This document shows, in pieces, positions 8,811-19,282 of a stretch of DNA of 64,000 nucleotides. Position 1 is the stretch's first letter. Each line of letters begins with the position of its first letter. The stretch is from a bacterium. GTDB lineage: Bacteria > 4484-113 > JAGGVC01. The notes below the pieces were generated by a model, which worked only from the letters and a program-made list of their open reading frames with translations, was not told where the DNA came from and did not search any database. Location of the stretch: positions 1 through 64,000 of the forward strand of contig JABRWB010000005.1 of the NCBI GenBank assembly GCA_039961635.1, read 5' to 3'. Position numbers and translations under genes: made by a program.

Positions 8811-9587
8811 TCAAATCCGTTCCACAGTTTCAGTCGCCACGAGGGCTTCGAGGTGCCTATGGAGTTCGTCCGGCAGGTGTCCACCCCGCACGAGCACTCC
8901 CAGTTCCATGTTTCTTTCCATGGCCGCCGTACTCAGGTTCGCGCTGGTGATGAAGGCCAGCTTTCCGTCCGAAACCGCGCACTTCGCATGTACGGACCCC
9001 GTGGGGTCGGCGACGCCTTTTTTCCCGTTTCCGACATACCAAACGTAAAGATTCACGGAGGGAACGGCGGTCTTCATCGTCCTGAAGGAATCGACCGTTA
9101 CCTTTCCGCCACGGTCGGTCGAGGATTCCATAAGGATGTCCACCTGGACCTGACGGCCTGCCGCATCCTGCAATGCCTTGATTATCGATGACACCTCGTA
9201 TGCGACGAAGCTCACGACAAACAGCCGGTTGCGTGCGGACTCGATAACCTCGCAGAGCACCTGTTCCGTGTGTCGGACGGGTACCATTCCCGTCGAAGGC
9301 CCTGTCCACACCATTTCCACGGAACCATGCCGCTCATGGAGCGCCGCGGTGGCCGATGCCCCGCGCAAGGCCGCGGCCAACTCGCCTGGACGCACCTGCT
9401 TGGCTTCACGCCAGGCGGCGTCCAACCGGCCGATTATGGACTTGTCCGCATTGGGACCGAAGACCGGCTTGACCAGTGCGAACTGTTCAACCGATCCCAA
9501 CGACTCGATTTTCGAAGCGATTGCCGCCACACGATCGGGGTGCAGTTCCAAGCCGAGCTCCGCGACGATCTGCCATAGTTCATTCAT
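8811..9587 (-). CDS. drmC: DISARM protein DrmC, phospholipase D-like
   Basis: A 258-residue protein with one HKD-type active site: SVHAKCAVSDGKLAFITSAN, followed by LSTAAMERNMELGVLVRG. This is the HxKxxxxD pattern of phospholipase D-family nucleases. The N-terminal part (LHPDRVAAIASKIESLG) resembles other DrmC proteins. I chose the ATG at 9587 because it overlaps the drmB stop by only eight bases and follows GAGGCGG; an ATG at 9620 is also possible. In published DISARM systems DrmC is a core gene but is least needed for protection. With a single HKD motif it would act as a dimer (family knowledge). Confidence 0.88.
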   Translation of the reverse strand: MNELWQIVAELGLELHPDRVAAIASKIESLGSVEQFALVKPVFGPNADKSIIGRLDAAWREAKQVRPGELAAALRGASATAALHERHGSVEMVWTGPSTGMVPVRHTEQVLCEVIESARNRLFVVSFVAYEVSSIIKALQDAAGRQVQVDILMESSTDRGGKVTVDSFRTMKTAVPSVNLYVWYVGNGKKGVADPTGSVHAKCAVSDGKLAFITSANLSTAAMERNMELGVLVRGGHLPDELHRHLEALVATETVERI

Positions 9588-11430
9588 TGCCACCGCCTCG
9601 CCCTTGAAAGAAAGCGGCATCGCGGCACTCGAACGTGTTCACGAGCAATGCCCTGTCCAGATAACGATTGCCCCGTTCACACGAGGTCTCTGCAACGAAC
9701 GTGCAGGCGTGACAGGAAGCCACGTGCAAGGAACGATCGACGCTGGGATCGTGCTCGGAACAAAGCGGATCGGAAGAACAGATGGTCGCGCGTTCGAGAG
9801 CCTGGCCGATGAGGCGCCCCAGGTTCTCCGACTTTCCCAGTTCCACCAACCCACCGAGGGTTCCATCGGAATCGGCGGCAGCCGTGTAGATGATGACTCC
9901 GGCCATGGGTGAATCGGGGTCCGAACTCGCATAGATGCGCTCTCTGATGCTGGCCGCGTTGTATCCACACTCCAGTGCCAACTCCCGAATCAGGAGATGG
10001 GCGAACGTGTGGATCATGGCGTAGCGGATACCGGGGTAGCCCTCTTCGGGGTCCTGTCCACGAGCGTTTCTCCACCCTCTGTGTCCCGCTTCCAGTCTTT
10101 CGTTGCGACGCTTGACCGAAGTAATGTCTTCCCAGCTTCGAACGGCCTCCTCGTCGAATCGAATGAAGATTCCCTCACCATGCACCTCGCAAGCGGGAAT
10201 CCAATCGGGACGTGCACGCGACAACGCCGCCATCGGAGGCCGCTCGTCCGGATCGGTGGTCTCTTCCGGAGCCTCGACTCGGGTGTAACCGATCAATGCG
10301 TTCACTTCTCTCAATCTTTCCAAGAGCAGAACGCCTGCGATTCTCCCCGTGTACGCGGCGGGGGGGGGCTCCGGTCGACTCATGAATTGCGGCCAATCGG
10401 TCGGAGGAGTGGGTGCCGTCAGCACTTCCCATTCGGGAATCTTGAGATCCCCCTCCGTGACGAAGGTATCGTCGCACTTGCCTTCCCGCCGCTCCTGAAC
10501 GCAGCGCCAGACGTCTCCGATGTCGAAGCGTTCGATTCCCGGCAGGCTCCCGCTCTTCACCAGAGTCTTGATCACCACTTTCAATTCGTCTGCGGACTCC
10601 ACGTCCGCAAAATATTCCCAACCGTCGAGGACGAGCTGGCTCAATTGATTCCGTTCAAGGGGGATAGCCAATACCGAAAGAGAGACGGGAAACCAACTGT
10701 TTGTGGCCCCAAGCAATACCGCCCGTGGAGATTCCTGGCACGATGCATCGAAAGTGTCGAGATGCGGGTGCCTTCCCCTGCAGGCCGGAAGATTCTGTTG
10801 GGCTTCCCGGCCGAACGCGTGAACGAGGGATCGGGCAGCGTCGCACGCATCGCATTTCACCCAGAGGTTCTCCGTCTGGATTGACGCCCCTCGCTCGAAG
10901 AAACGCAGCGTGCCTCTACACTCGGAGGGTCCGGCGTGAACGAACCAGTGCCATGGAAAATCGTCGAGATGTCCGTTCCTGCATGCCAGCAGAAAGCGGG
11001 CCGGCACCGCATCCGCGTTTTTCCCCTTTTCGCAGTTCGAATGCACGAAATGAGTCTGTTCCGGCCTGTAAGGATACGGCTTGATGTCGAAAAGGCCGGA
11101 GTCGTATTCCGCCAGCAACCCGCATTTCACGCAGCGCAACCATCGCGGAAACGGCCTGACCGGCACCCCGATCTTACCCTCCGCCGACATGGGGCTTGCC
11201 CCTTCCTCACGGACGAAAGGGGGAACACGCAGACGCTCGACCTGTGGGCCGAGCACCCGGCGAACGGCCGCGAGCAACCTGGCCTCCTCCACCGGCGGAC
11301 ATCGATCGACGTCCCAGCGATCGAGGCCCATGGTCACGACGGACAGGTTCGGAAGATCGACCAGCGCTCCGGGACCGTATGTCCAGAGCAACTGACTCGG
11401 GCGGACTTGCCCCACGAGATAGGTACTCAT
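9580..11430 (-). CDS. drmB: DISARM protein DrmB (DUF1998)
   Basis: This 616-residue protein has the DrmB features. Its start, YLVGQVRPSQLLWTYGPGAL, and CVKCGLLAEYDSG form the N-terminal part. The C-terminal DUF1998 domain covers roughly residues 475-600: YAMIHTFAHLLIRELALECG, GVIIYTAAADSDGTLGGLVE, and a zinc-type cluster SSDPLCSEHDP plus ASCHACTFVAETSCERGN. DrmB forms the DNA-loading complex with DrmA in characterised DISARM. The start overlaps the drmA stop by ATGA, so the two are translationally coupled, as expected for complex partners. Confidence 0.93.
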   Translation of the reverse strand: MSTYLVGQVRPSQLLWTYGPGALVDLPNLSVVTMGLDRWDVDRCPPVEEARLLAAVRRVLGPQVERLRVPPFVREEGASPMSAEGKIGVPVRPFPRWLRCVKCGLLAEYDSGLFDIKPYPYRPEQTHFVHSNCEKGKNADAVPARFLLACRNGHLDDFPWHWFVHAGPSECRGTLRFFERGASIQTENLWVKCDACDAARSLVHAFGREAQQNLPACRGRHPHLDTFDASCQESPRAVLLGATNSWFPVSLSVLAIPLERNQLSQLVLDGWEYFADVESADELKVVIKTLVKSGSLPGIERFDIGDVWRCVQERREGKCDDTFVTEGDLKIPEWEVLTAPTPPTDWPQFMSRPEPPPAAYTGRIAGVLLLERLREVNALIGYTRVEAPEETTDPDERPPMAALSRARPDWIPACEVHGEGIFIRFDEEAVRSWEDITSVKRRNERLEAGHRGWRNARGQDPEEGYPGIRYAMIHTFAHLLIRELALECGYNAASIRERIYASSDPDSPMAGVIIYTAAADSDGTLGGLVELGKSENLGRLIGQALERATICSSDPLCSEHDPSVDRSLHVASCHACTFVAETSCERGNRYLDRALLVNTFECRDAAFFQGRGGGNE

Positions 11431-14400
11431 GCCTCACCTCCGTCGCTTTCCGCGTCTCTCGCCCTGGCGCGCCACTGTAGAGGGTCGGAGAGTCTGGCCA
11501 CGTCCATGACGAGCCGGACACCGGGTTCGACCTCCCTCATCGAAAACGGCACGGTGAATTCGTCCCAGGCCGTCGCACCGGGTTTTTTCAGGAGTGCGGC
11601 GACGTCCCCCTGACCGCGCTCGGTCTCGTAGCCCAGTCTTCGTCCCGCCTTGATCGCTTCTTTCACCCATCGATCGATGCGATCCGCCACCATCGTGTCG
11701 GCACGCAACCGTGCCGCCTTGTCCTTCACTTTCCAGGCACGATCGGAAACCACGGTTCTCACGGTGGAGGCCTCCGGTCTCCCCGAGTTGTCCAGCGTCT
11801 GGGCACCGAGATTCGGATTCAAGTGGTCGTTCACGAGACGCATGACGCTCACCATCGTGCCCGTCAAACCCCTGTCCAACGCCCGGGGTGCGAAAGGCGT
11901 GACGGATTGCGCCTCCACGTGTTTGTAGAAAGTCGCGTGGTAGTGTTCGAAGGTCTCGTAGTGCGACAGGTCACGCGGACGTGACCAAGTCAGTACCGTG
12001 CAGACCAGACCCGGAAAGACACGGCCGACACGGCTGGTGGCCTGGATGTATTCCGCCGTGTTTTTGGGTTGCCCGTTGACGACCATCAGCCCGAGTCGGT
12101 TTACGTCCACCCCGACGGATAGCATGTTCGTGGCGAGGACGATGTCGATGGCGCGAGTTTCGCCTTTGGCCCAGACCGCCTTGAACTTGACCTCCAGTTG
12201 GTCGAGCTTTCTCGGTATCTCCTTGTTCGAAACGCGAGAGGTGAGTTCGTCGACGTTTCGAATGGAGCGCTGGCTGAGTCCCGGTCGCGAGACGTCGCTC
12301 ATCTGGACACGATAGGAACGGGTCTGGACGTCGTCCTCCGCGAGCCGACGCATTCCGCCCAGTTCGCGTAGCGAATTGAAATAGCCCACCAAGGTCATGT
12401 ACGGATCGGCCGCCTGCCCGAATCGCTCGAACAGGGATTGAGCGGCCGTGAGCAAAGCCACGTATACCCGGATGAGGACGGCGGGACGCGAGCTACCGGG
12501 CGAACAGATGCCCATATACCGGCGTCCGGGGTTCCTGTCTATCGATCGCTGGACGGAAAAGAAATTGTCCTCCACGTCGATACCATGAGGAGGAAAGACC
12601 GCCACGCGGCGGAGGAAGACGTTGTTGACCTGTTCGTCGGCCTTCCGGACGGTCGCGGTCGAAGCGACGATTTTCGGCCGGACCTTCTTGCCGTCGAACG
12701 TCCACGAGCAGAGTTCGTCCACGGCCGTTTCGTAAAGACCGACCATGGTGCCCAACGGACCGCTGATGAGGTGGAACTCGTCCTGGATGATCAAATCCGG
12801 CGGACGGATCGGCATCGTCGGTCGTGGTGTGGTCGCCGGGAGAGCCCCCTTTTTCCGATGAGTGCCGCTGCAATCGGCTCCGGGCCAAAGAAGCCCGTGA
12901 CGCGGACATTCCGTCTCGGCTCTACCGAACAGCGTTCGCACCTGCCCTCGCCAAGCCATCATGGCGAACTTGTCGACCGTGGCGATCAGCATGGAAGGTG
13001 GGTGGCGGTATAGCTCGTCGTCCACCACGAGTACCGGTAGTCCGAGGCTCGGTGACTTGACCCTCCCGAATTCGCAGGTTCCGTATTTGTCGCCGCAGAA
13101 GATGAAGGTCCGGCCGATGTCACGGACCACTTTGACGTCTCGTCCAGGTACGATCTCGGAGCCGCACCAAGGACAGAAGGTGAGTTGCGCTGGTGTGGAA
13201 CCGGTTCCGTACTTTCCGTCCCTTTCCCGCTCGATGGCTTCGTGGCTTTCCTGGGTAGTGTTGGGTGTCACGCGCTGTCCCACCCATAGCCCGATCGTGA
13301 AAGGCGTGGCACCCCACTTGGCGGTGTCCGCACGTCGCAGCACCTCCATGGCGCACATCAAAGTGGTGGCCCTTTGGAACTGCTGGATGGTGAGCAATCG
13401 CAGAGTGTAGCGCATGATCACCGCCAATCCCCGGCCTCCGTCGAGTCCGCCGAGGTTTCCCTGCAATCTGCGTATGGCCATGGTGAAAGCGGCCACGCCG
13501 AGGTAGGCCTCCGTCTTCCCGCCGCCGGTCGGGAACCACAAAAGATCGGCAAAGGCTTCCACCGGTTCCGTCCGGTCGCGGTGCGCGGGATTCGCCAGAG
13601 CGGGAACGGACAGCAGGATGAAAGCCAACTGAAACGGTCTCCACGAGCGGTTCTCGGGAACGTCGACGCTCGCGAGATCGACGGTTTCCCCCCGCCGCAC
13701 CCTGAGCGAATGGACGCTGTGGACACGTTGCGACGCCATCGCTCTGTTTGCGAAGCGGAACGCTTCGAGCGCCGCGTCGTCGGATTTCAGAACCTCGATC
13801 CCCTCTCGAAGTCTTTCGAGAATGGATTCGCATCTGTCGAGGGCGGCCGTCGCCGGAGATTCGTAACCCCTCGCGTCGATACCTATTCTCGCACGCCGCT
13901 CGACAATCCAAGCGGCGTAGTCGCCCGCCAACGCATCGAGGACGGCGACGAGATCGGCACGTTCCATTTCCGCGAGACGCAGCATGTCGAGAGAGCCGTC
14001 GGACACCAGTCGTTTCATGACGGGTCTGTCGTCCGGAGCGGTTCCGGGTGCCTCGGTGACCGAGACCTCGTACCGGGGCAAAACGCGGGTCCTGACCTCG
14101 ACTGCGCGTTCCGGATCGTCGGCCGACGGTGTGGCGTGGACGGAAACTCCGTGTCCGACGGCGAACTCGACCCGCCGCCGGTAGATCATCTCAAGCGATT
14201 CGCGTTCTTCGTCCGATCCGATGCCAGACAGCAAAGGTCTCTTTCTGAAGATGGATTGTCCTTCCGGGTCCCTGACGATCAGTTCGGGTTGAAAAACCCA
14301 CGCCCGATCTTGATTTTCGTCGGGCTTGGTCTGACCGTTCACCAAGAAGAGGGTCACCAGCCGGTCGCCGTTCGGCAGCGGATCGCCGATGGTTCCCTGG

Positions 14401-15284
14401 ACGACCACGTCGGGGCAGGCGCTGTCCATGACGATGGGGGCGACGACCCTGCGGTCGAACGAAACGGTCGCGGTACCGCCCGACGGTATCCGTTTCCAGC
14501 AGCGGAAAGGCTTTCCGTCTTCGGTCGTCCGCTCGCTTTCGGTGCGTTCGTACCTTCCCCAACTCGCTCGAACCTCGACGGCCTTCGTCGATCCGTCGAC
14601 GCAAAACGTGAAACCGAAAGACGAGGGCACCAACGAGTTGCTGGTCGATGCGTCGGCCTCTCGGTCGTCGCCTTCCGGGTCGGCGGTCGCCGCGTCCGGC
14701 AGATCTTCCACCTGGTCGTCCGGCACTCGGGTGTCCGGCGGAGCGAGCTTTCCGACCAGGTACCGGTCCCGCACGCTCATCCCCACGATCTCCTCGACAG
14801 GTCCGTCGGCGGGCCCGAGCAAGTCGTCTTCGACCGCCCATTGCAGGAGATCCCTGATATAATTCCGTTCCTCCGCCGTTTTCCCTTCGAAAACGGGAAG
14901 CGCCGGGAAGTCGATACCACAGGCCGTCTTCAGGGCCGACTCGAAGGATGGCCATTCCAGGCGGGAAACCGCCACGGTCGGCGGCTGGATACCGAAATCG
15001 CTCAGAGGTCGGGGAGGTTCGACCGGAAGCAGCCCGTCGAGAAGCAGCGTGGTTTCATCTAGGCCGCACCGCACGCGGTAGACGCGTGCGAAGGATGCGA
15101 CCCTGAACGATCCGAATTCCTCTTCGACTATCAGAAGAGCGTCGCCTTCCCGGACGCTGCGCAGGTCGGAGGAAACATGATCCACCGTGATCTTGAATCC
15201 ATCCGAACGAGCATCCGGACCCATGCGGACGATCCACGCGCCTATCTCCACCCGTCCTTTCATATCGTTCATTTCCTTCCCCAT
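11427..15284 (-). CDS. drmA: DISARM protein DrmA, large superfamily 2 helicase
   Basis: This 1285-residue protein carries helicase motifs in order: Walker A in LLWFPTGGGKTEAYLGVAAF (near residue 585), DEFHLISGPLGTMVG as the DExH box (near 835), and ATNMLSVGVDVNRLGLMVVN with TSRVGRVFPGLV as motifs V-VI (near 1080). The roughly 580-residue N-terminal region has no recognisable domain and could carry specificity. A small cysteine cluster follows motif Ia (FCPWCGSEIV and FCGDKYGTC). It overlaps drmB by four bases and drmMI by 16. DrmA with DrmB is the conserved DISARM core that binds incoming DNA. Confidence 0.93.
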   Translation of the reverse strand: MGKEMNDMKGRVEIGAWIVRMGPDARSDGFKITVDHVSSDLRSVREGDALLIVEEEFGSFRVASFARVYRVRCGLDETTLLLDGLLPVEPPRPLSDFGIQPPTVAVSRLEWPSFESALKTACGIDFPALPVFEGKTAEERNYIRDLLQWAVEDDLLGPADGPVEEIVGMSVRDRYLVGKLAPPDTRVPDDQVEDLPDAATADPEGDDREADASTSNSLVPSSFGFTFCVDGSTKAVEVRASWGRYERTESERTTEDGKPFRCWKRIPSGGTATVSFDRRVVAPIVMDSACPDVVVQGTIGDPLPNGDRLVTLFLVNGQTKPDENQDRAWVFQPELIVRDPEGQSIFRKRPLLSGIGSDEERESLEMIYRRRVEFAVGHGVSVHATPSADDPERAVEVRTRVLPRYEVSVTEAPGTAPDDRPVMKRLVSDGSLDMLRLAEMERADLVAVLDALAGDYAAWIVERRARIGIDARGYESPATAALDRCESILERLREGIEVLKSDDAALEAFRFANRAMASQRVHSVHSLRVRRGETVDLASVDVPENRSWRPFQLAFILLSVPALANPAHRDRTEPVEAFADLLWFPTGGGKTEAYLGVAAFTMAIRRLQGNLGGLDGGRGLAVIMRYTLRLLTIQQFQRATTLMCAMEVLRRADTAKWGATPFTIGLWVGQRVTPNTTQESHEAIERERDGKYGTGSTPAQLTFCPWCGSEIVPGRDVKVVRDIGRTFIFCGDKYGTCEFGRVKSPSLGLPVLVVDDELYRHPPSMLIATVDKFAMMAWRGQVRTLFGRAETECPRHGLLWPGADCSGTHRKKGALPATTPRPTMPIRPPDLIIQDEFHLISGPLGTMVGLYETAVDELCSWTFDGKKVRPKIVASTATVRKADEQVNNVFLRRVAVFPPHGIDVEDNFFSVQRSIDRNPGRRYMGICSPGSSRPAVLIRVYVALLTAAQSLFERFGQAADPYMTLVGYFNSLRELGGMRRLAEDDVQTRSYRVQMSDVSRPGLSQRSIRNVDELTSRVSNKEIPRKLDQLEVKFKAVWAKGETRAIDIVLATNMLSVGVDVNRLGLMVVNGQPKNTAEYIQATSRVGRVFPGLVCTVLTWSRPRDLSHYETFEHYHATFYKHVEAQSVTPFAPRALDRGLTGTMVSVMRLVNDHLNPNLGAQTLDNSGRPEASTVRTVVSDRAWKVKDKAARLRADTMVADRIDRWVKEAIKAGRRLGYETERGQGDVAALLKKPGATAWDEFTVPFSMREVEPGVRLVMDVARLSDPLQWRARARDAESDGGEA

Positions 15285-18200
15285 CTCCGTCCTCTTACAC
15301 CTTTTGCCATCGGCGATCTTTCACGGTTGAGTGTGACGAGCCTGTCCAGCAACACGGAAATCACATCCGTGGACAACGCCCACCGCCAGCGGTCGCTCGA
15401 CGAGCCGCCCTCGAACTCGCGGAAGTCGTAGGCGACTTGCAAGTCGTCCCAACCGTAGGCGCGTGCCACTTCGGCATCGATGACGGCGAGCAGGCGGCGC
15501 AGTTCCGAGATCGTCGAGTCGTGATCGTCGGGCGAATGGATCGCGTTCATCACGTCGGTCAAGCCACAGCCATGCTGCCGACTGAACTCGATCGCGAGAT
15601 GGTTGAAACGGTTGGCGGCTTCGATGCCCGATTGTGCCACGGCCCGGTCGGGGACTGGATACTTGGCGACCGATTCACAGATCGAAAGCGAGAGCGTCTC
15701 GCCGAGGTTCCCGCCGCTGAACTTTTCCAACCATGCGCGGAACCCCGTGCTCAGTGAAATGGCATACAGGTCATCCCGCTCAATTCCGATCAGCAGAACT
15801 TTGTTCGTGTAAATCCAGCCTGATGGAGCGAGCATCCCCACCGGATACTTCGTGTTCTTGGAGTAGCCGATGAAATGCTCGCGTTGCCGAATGCGCCGCA
15901 TCAAATCGGCCCGGTGGTTCCAGAACTGCCACCAGCGGTCGATCAACCCCTTGTAGCTCTTGAGCGTCGCGGCCGTGCGCGTCGGTTTCACTTCCTCGAC
16001 GAGGAAGCGATGCGCGATGGGCCACCGGCGGCGTATCTCATCCAGATCCATGTCCCCGATGTCGAGCGCCCAGCGTTCGATTCGGTTGAGTGCCGAACTC
16101 GTGATGTCGTCGCCGGTGACGTAGGGCCTCAACAGGCTGTCCGGTTCGCTATTCAGCCGCTCGAACCACGGGCTACTCGTCGTGATGACGAAGGCCAGTC
16201 CCTTGCTGTTGTCCACTCCAGCGAACGCAAAAGGTGCATCGGGTAGTGGCTGCGGCACCCAGACGTCCGCCGCCTCGGGTTCGAGCCGCGGCCCGATGCG
16301 CGGACAACGCCGACCATCGGCATCACAGTCGGCGCGCCACTCGCCCTTGAAAAAGCCGACGATGGCGACGACGACCGCTGCCGAACCCGGCCACGGCATT
16401 CCCTTCCGGGCGAAAAAGATGCTCCCGTTCCGGGCGATGACGCCGAGACCGACTTCGATCGCGCTGCCTTCGGCGATATTGCTCGTCGCGAGCATCCCGT
16501 AGCAACCCTCGGGGCGGAGTAAATCGACCGCCCGCCGATGGAACACGACGCAGAGGTCGATCTTGCCCGGTGACGCGCCGAGCACCATTTGGCACTGCCA
16601 CTGCATCCTTTCGCCCAATGCGCCTTTCCACAGGCGATTGCCGAGAAACGGTGGATTACCGACGATTGCATCGAATCCGCCTTTTCCATTGACGAACACC
16701 TCCGGAAACTCCAACGGCCAATGGAGAGGCTTCCTCGGCGGCTTGCCCGGCGGCAAGTCGACGGAGAGGGCTTCGCGAGCCAGTCGGCTCACTTCTTTCC
16801 CAGACTTTTCGTCGCCGATAAGATATTGTCCCGCCAGCATCGCCAATGAATCCAAAGCGGATTCGATAGCCCGTGCGTTTCCGTTCGCTCGTAGGACTTC
16901 GCCGATCATGGCGTCCGCAACCAATTCGATGGATTGGAGTTTCTTCCTCGCTTCGGCGTCCAAGCGGGCCATGGTTTCGACATCGCGAATGTCCCGGATC
17001 GGAACTGTACGCAGTCGCTTCCTGATTTCCACCGCCTCGGCGACCGCGCCGGCCACGTTCTGGCCGAAGATGCGCTGCTGGTAGGGACCGGCGTCCGGGT
17101 TCAGTTTGAGTTTCGTGAGCTGGTCCAGCCGGTGTATGCCCAGGAGACTGTCGCCATGGCGTAAGTTGTGGTCGAGGAATCCGAAGGGACGCCCTTTCGC
17201 GAGAGTGATCAGCCAGATGGAGAGCTTGGCCAATTCGACGGCGAGGGGATTGACGTCCACGCCGTAGAGACACCGTTCGGCGATCAGACGTCTCGCGGTC
17301 AGCAGTCTTTCGTCAAGACCGCCGGGAAGGGGATCGGCTCCCCCGGCCGATGGCCTGACTTCTCCATCGGCGGTGATGAATCTACCTGCAGCCTCTTCGA
17401 CCGCCCAGGCCTCGACCAGTCGCTCGGCGAGCCATCGGCACGCCTGCACGAGGAACGCTCCGGACCCCATGGCGGGATCGCAGATCTTGAGATCCAGCAA
17501 TTCCGCCGGGGTTTTCAGTTTCCACTCCTCTCGCGGTACTCCCTCGGCTGGCCCGATGTAGGCGACCGGTTCCAACGTCGTCTCGACGATGCTTTCGGTG
17601 AGCGACTTCGGGGTGTAGTGCGTGCCCGTCTCGCGTCGGTCGGCACCCAGGGTGACCATGAAGGCTCCCTCGCGATAGACGATGGGGTCACCCCATGCGT
17701 CGGTTCGGACCAGATTGGCGAAGGGGCGAATGCGCTCGGCGAGCGTCGTGTCTCCGCCGCATACGGCGAGCAGCCGTCCGAAGACGGTGTCGTCGACGGG
17801 ACGAGCCAATGCGTTTCGTATGGCGGACTCGCTGCGTTCGGTGGTTTCCTTCACCAGGGCGACGAGGGTGTCTTCACCGTCCATGCGCGCCGATTCCAAT
17901 TCTGAGAGGGGGAGATTCGGGTTCTTCGCCTTTTTGGAACCTGTCAGCCCTATGGTCACGGACGGCGTCCGGGCGACGGTGTGTTCGAGAAGGCCTTCGT
18001 AGACATGGCCGATCTGCTCGACGTCGAGCGCCCTGTAGGAGAGCAGAAGGGCACCGCCGTGTTGTTCGAGCGATTGCAGCGAGCCCAGAAGCAGCAGGAC
18101 CGTTCGGTTGTCTATGGGCAGCGGGTCGGCATCCGAGTCGCGCCAACTCGTCCCCTTGGATCGCCCTTCCAGGAACGGGAAACGATCCGGATCGAACAGC

Positions 18201-19282
18201 GAACCGCCCAGGGCGGGCATGCGAAGGGACTCGTGGTCGATCCCGCCGTGGACGGCCCTGAAGACCGAAAGAAGGCGTGCCCACGCGTCGTGCCGCCGAT
18301 CGAGCACCTCGGGACCGTGACGATCCGCTTCTTCGGCGAGCTGCGCTCGCAGCGTGGATACGGCATAACACTCGTCGTAGACGGGATCGCCGGATAGCAG
18401 GAGTCCACGTTCTTCGGCGCACAGAACGAACACCAGTCGCATCATGACGGTCAAGCCGGCTTCGTAGAGCTCGGCGGGCGAGACGTCCCGGAGCAACTCT
18501 CCGTTGCGATCCGCGTCGGCTTTGTCCAGACACTGGACGAGAACTTCCACCGCACGGCGGACCTGCTCTCCGAGAGTGTCCGTGATCTCCTCCTGGTGCT
18601 CAAGCGAGCTGTCGAGCAACGCTTCCAAGGTCTCGTCCGACGGACCGAAACAGCGCCTGACGCTCCACAGGGACTGGAAAGCCTTGAGGGTGACCGGCTC
18701 CTGGAACCAAAGACGAGCGTACCAGGAGGCGGCGCTCGACGTCCCTCCCACCGGGGCGTTTACCAACATCCACCGTTCGCCTTCGGTGATCACTCCAAGT
18801 CGAACGGCGTGAGAGCGACAGAGTGCCGCCATTCGCTCGAGGAGCGACGCGGGCCATCTGTCGTCCTTTTGTACCTTTTCGAGGTCGGTCCCCGGTCGTT
18901 GGATGGAAACGAAAAGGCGAGGCTTGCCATCGGATGGCGACACTACCAGCCAGTCGGGAGCGAACGTCTCGGTTCTCTCCGGAGAAGCCACCGAGTACGC
19001 TTTGGCCATATCGGCATCCGTCGTCAGTGTCGAACCGTCGTATTCCAGAATTTCCGTGAACACGAGTCGAATCCACTCGCGATGAAGATCGGCGAGCAGA
19101 GAGTCGTCGTTCTCGACTGCATCACACCATTCTTCGTATGCCGCACGGAGGCGTTGCCGTTTTGGAGTCTCGACGACGTCCAAGCCCTGGGGGAACGCCT
19201 TCTCCAGGACAGGCACGGCGAGAAACGGCCCGGACACCTCGACGAGGGAAAGCCACTCCGTATGTCTCGAAGGGTTCGTCAT
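15269..19282 (-). CDS. drmMI: DISARM adenine-N6 methyltransferase DrmMI
   Basis: A 1337-residue Eco57I/PglX-like methylase. The SAM-binding motif is CDPAMGSGAFLVQACRWLAE, and the catalytic motif is FDAIVGNPPFLGNRLWKG (NPPF type, N6-adenine). YGVDVNPLAVELAKLSIWL is the linker typical of this group. The N-terminal ~550 residues and the C-terminal ~350 likely hold accessory and target-recognition parts. The open frame runs upstream to 19945, but that part is only a shadow of drmD. The ATG at 19282 (MTNPSRHTEW) overlaps the drmD stop as ATGA and is the likely start. It marks self DNA in class 1 DISARM (family knowledge). Confidence 0.92.
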   Translation of the reverse strand: MTNPSRHTEWLSLVEVSGPFLAVPVLEKAFPQGLDVVETPKRQRLRAAYEEWCDAVENDDSLLADLHREWIRLVFTEILEYDGSTLTTDADMAKAYSVASPERTETFAPDWLVVSPSDGKPRLFVSIQRPGTDLEKVQKDDRWPASLLERMAALCRSHAVRLGVITEGERWMLVNAPVGGTSSAASWYARLWFQEPVTLKAFQSLWSVRRCFGPSDETLEALLDSSLEHQEEITDTLGEQVRRAVEVLVQCLDKADADRNGELLRDVSPAELYEAGLTVMMRLVFVLCAEERGLLLSGDPVYDECYAVSTLRAQLAEEADRHGPEVLDRRHDAWARLLSVFRAVHGGIDHESLRMPALGGSLFDPDRFPFLEGRSKGTSWRDSDADPLPIDNRTVLLLLGSLQSLEQHGGALLLSYRALDVEQIGHVYEGLLEHTVARTPSVTIGLTGSKKAKNPNLPLSELESARMDGEDTLVALVKETTERSESAIRNALARPVDDTVFGRLLAVCGGDTTLAERIRPFANLVRTDAWGDPIVYREGAFMVTLGADRRETGTHYTPKSLTESIVETTLEPVAYIGPAEGVPREEWKLKTPAELLDLKICDPAMGSGAFLVQACRWLAERLVEAWAVEEAAGRFITADGEVRPSAGGADPLPGGLDERLLTARRLIAERCLYGVDVNPLAVELAKLSIWLITLAKGRPFGFLDHNLRHGDSLLGIHRLDQLTKLKLNPDAGPYQQRIFGQNVAGAVAEAVEIRKRLRTVPIRDIRDVETMARLDAEARKKLQSIELVADAMIGEVLRANGNARAIESALDSLAMLAGQYLIGDEKSGKEVSRLAREALSVDLPPGKPPRKPLHWPLEFPEVFVNGKGGFDAIVGNPPFLGNRLWKGALGERMQWQCQMVLGASPGKIDLCVVFHRRAVDLLRPEGCYGMLATSNIAEGSAIEVGLGVIARNGSIFFARKGMPWPGSAAVVVAIVGFFKGEWRADCDADGRRCPRIGPRLEPEAADVWVPQPLPDAPFAFAGVDNSKGLAFVITTSSPWFERLNSEPDSLLRPYVTGDDITSSALNRIERWALDIGDMDLDEIRRRWPIAHRFLVEEVKPTRTAATLKSYKGLIDRWWQFWNHRADLMRRIRQREHFIGYSKNTKYPVGMLAPSGWIYTNKVLLIGIERDDLYAISLSTGFRAWLEKFSGGNLGETLSLSICESVAKYPVPDRAVAQSGIEAANRFNHLAIEFSRQHGCGLTDVMNAIHSPDDHDSTISELRRLLAVIDAEVARAYGWDDLQVAYDFREFEGGSSSDRWRWALSTDVISVLLDRLVTLNRERSPMAKGVRGRRWGRK

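Noticed and set aside
13374-15062. A 562-codon plus-strand open frame opposite drmA
   Set aside because: Antisense shadow; drmA on the other strand has complete helicase motifs.
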